Origin: Syntrophobacter fumaroxidans MPOB
GTDB taxonomy: Bacteria; Desulfobacterota; Syntrophobacteria; Syntrophobacterales; Syntrophobacteraceae
Assembly: GCF_000014965.1 (NCBI RefSeq)
Contig: NC_008554.1
Span: 3,770,001 to 3,834,000 of the forward strand
Reading direction: 5' to 3'
DNA: 64,000 bases
The notes beneath the pieces were generated by a model, which was not told the DNA's origin, made no database searches, and saw nothing but the letters and a program-made list of their open reading frames with translations. Each line of letters starts with the position of its first letter. Positions within the stretch are counted from its first letter, which is position 1. Below are positions 63,712-64,000 of this stretch, one piece after another. Both the position numbers and the translations under genes were made by a program.

Positions 63712-64000
63712 CCAGGTGAAGGTGGTTCTCGACAAAGCGATGGAGATCCAGACCCGGGGCGATCTTCAGGGTGAGGCCCATCGCGCGGAGCGGGCGAAGC
63801 TGGTGCGCAAGCTCATCAGCGACAATTTCCTGTCCTCCGAAATGGCCCGGGAGGCGATCAAGGGCCACTGGGACAAACTGTCCGCGGCTCAACGCTCCGA
63901 ATTCCAGGGGCTCTTCATTGCGCTCTTCCAGGATTCCTACACCCGGATGGTGCTGAACTTTCTGCAGCGGGAAACCATCGAATACCGCGGAGAATCCTCG
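63623..64000 (+). CDS. MlaC/Ttg2D-type lipid carrier, HpnM-like, 3' end outside the window
   Basis: 126 residues seen, cut by the window end. ATG 63623 follows AAGGAGAA, inside the end of the RND gene. A signal peptide (WFQIALMCLCSLVSALPVSA) ends before QTGSATDQV. The start of the MlaC domain is visible: LVRKLISDNFLSSEMAREAI, SAAQRSEFQGLFIALFQDSY. MlaC-family proteins shuttle phospholipids across the periplasm; HpnM is the hopanoid-cluster version. Confidence 0.85.
   Translation, partial: MVRWFQIALMCLCSLVSALPVSAQTGSATDQVKVVLDKAMEIQTRGDLQGEAHRAERAKLVRKLISDNFLSSEMAREAIKGHWDKLSAAQRSEFQGLFIALFQDSYTRMVLNFLQRETIEYRGESS

Overview
The window reads as chromosomal DNA of a GC-rich, anaerobic, Gram-negative bacterium of the deltaproteobacterial type (Desulfobacterota). 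A Syntrophobacter-like organism is my best guess, but it is an inference from gene content. Supporting points are a futalosine-type menaquinone operon, an archaeal-type class I aldolase of the alternative shikimate route, a CoA-transferase/acetyltransferase fusion, molybdopterin-guanine cofactor genes, branched-chain amino acid ABC transport, and hopanoid-associated envelope genes. I saw no rRNA, tRNA, CRISPR array or intact insertion sequence.

Layout. Bases 1-5000 (minus strand) hold a cell-wall/division block in the order ftsE, ftsX, ctp peptidase, divergent polysaccharide deacetylase; the position where an EnvC-type M23 gene might be expected carries no intact gene. Bases 5260-11863 (minus) hold a PD-(D/E)XK-like protein, an SPFH/zinc-ribbon pair, a CoA-transferase/GNAT fusion and lgt. 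Bases 12434-17373 (plus) hold an aldehyde dehydrogenase with a clear promoter, the mobB-mobA-moeA cofactor genes and a CDP-alcohol phosphatidyltransferase. Bases 17449-21762 hold an AbrB-like protein, a MetE/UROD-fold protein and a FadL-type porin ending at a good terminator; 21779-23065 is a purH gene with only the transformylase domain.

Bases 23080-29799 (minus) form one operon, tetR-mqnE-mqnC-amidohydrolase-mqnA-aldolase-ubiX. It starts at a near-consensus sigma-70 promoter whose -10 box is overlapped by a perfect 10-bp-arm palindrome, almost certainly the TetR operator. Bases 29957-34923 hold a thioesterase, four small or unassigned genes, and recN. Bases 35467-39363 hold plsB and ilvE. 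Bases 39723-46875 (minus) hold an SRPBCC protein, serA and a livJHMGF transporter with its own promoter and an internal hairpin.

Bases 47304-53780 (plus) hold alanine dehydrogenase, two unrecognised proteins, and a sensor kinase/lipoprotein/sigma-54 regulator trio laid out like E. coli glrK-qseG-glrR. A large hybrid PAS kinase faces it. Bases 56444-64000 hold a degenerate tandem repeat, a LAB_N membrane protein, a GT2 glycosyltransferase with an HpnK-type deacetylase (minus) and, divergently, a TolC protein, an HpnN-type RND protein and an MlaC/HpnM-type protein cut by the window end. This last block looks like a hopanoid or lipid trafficking module.
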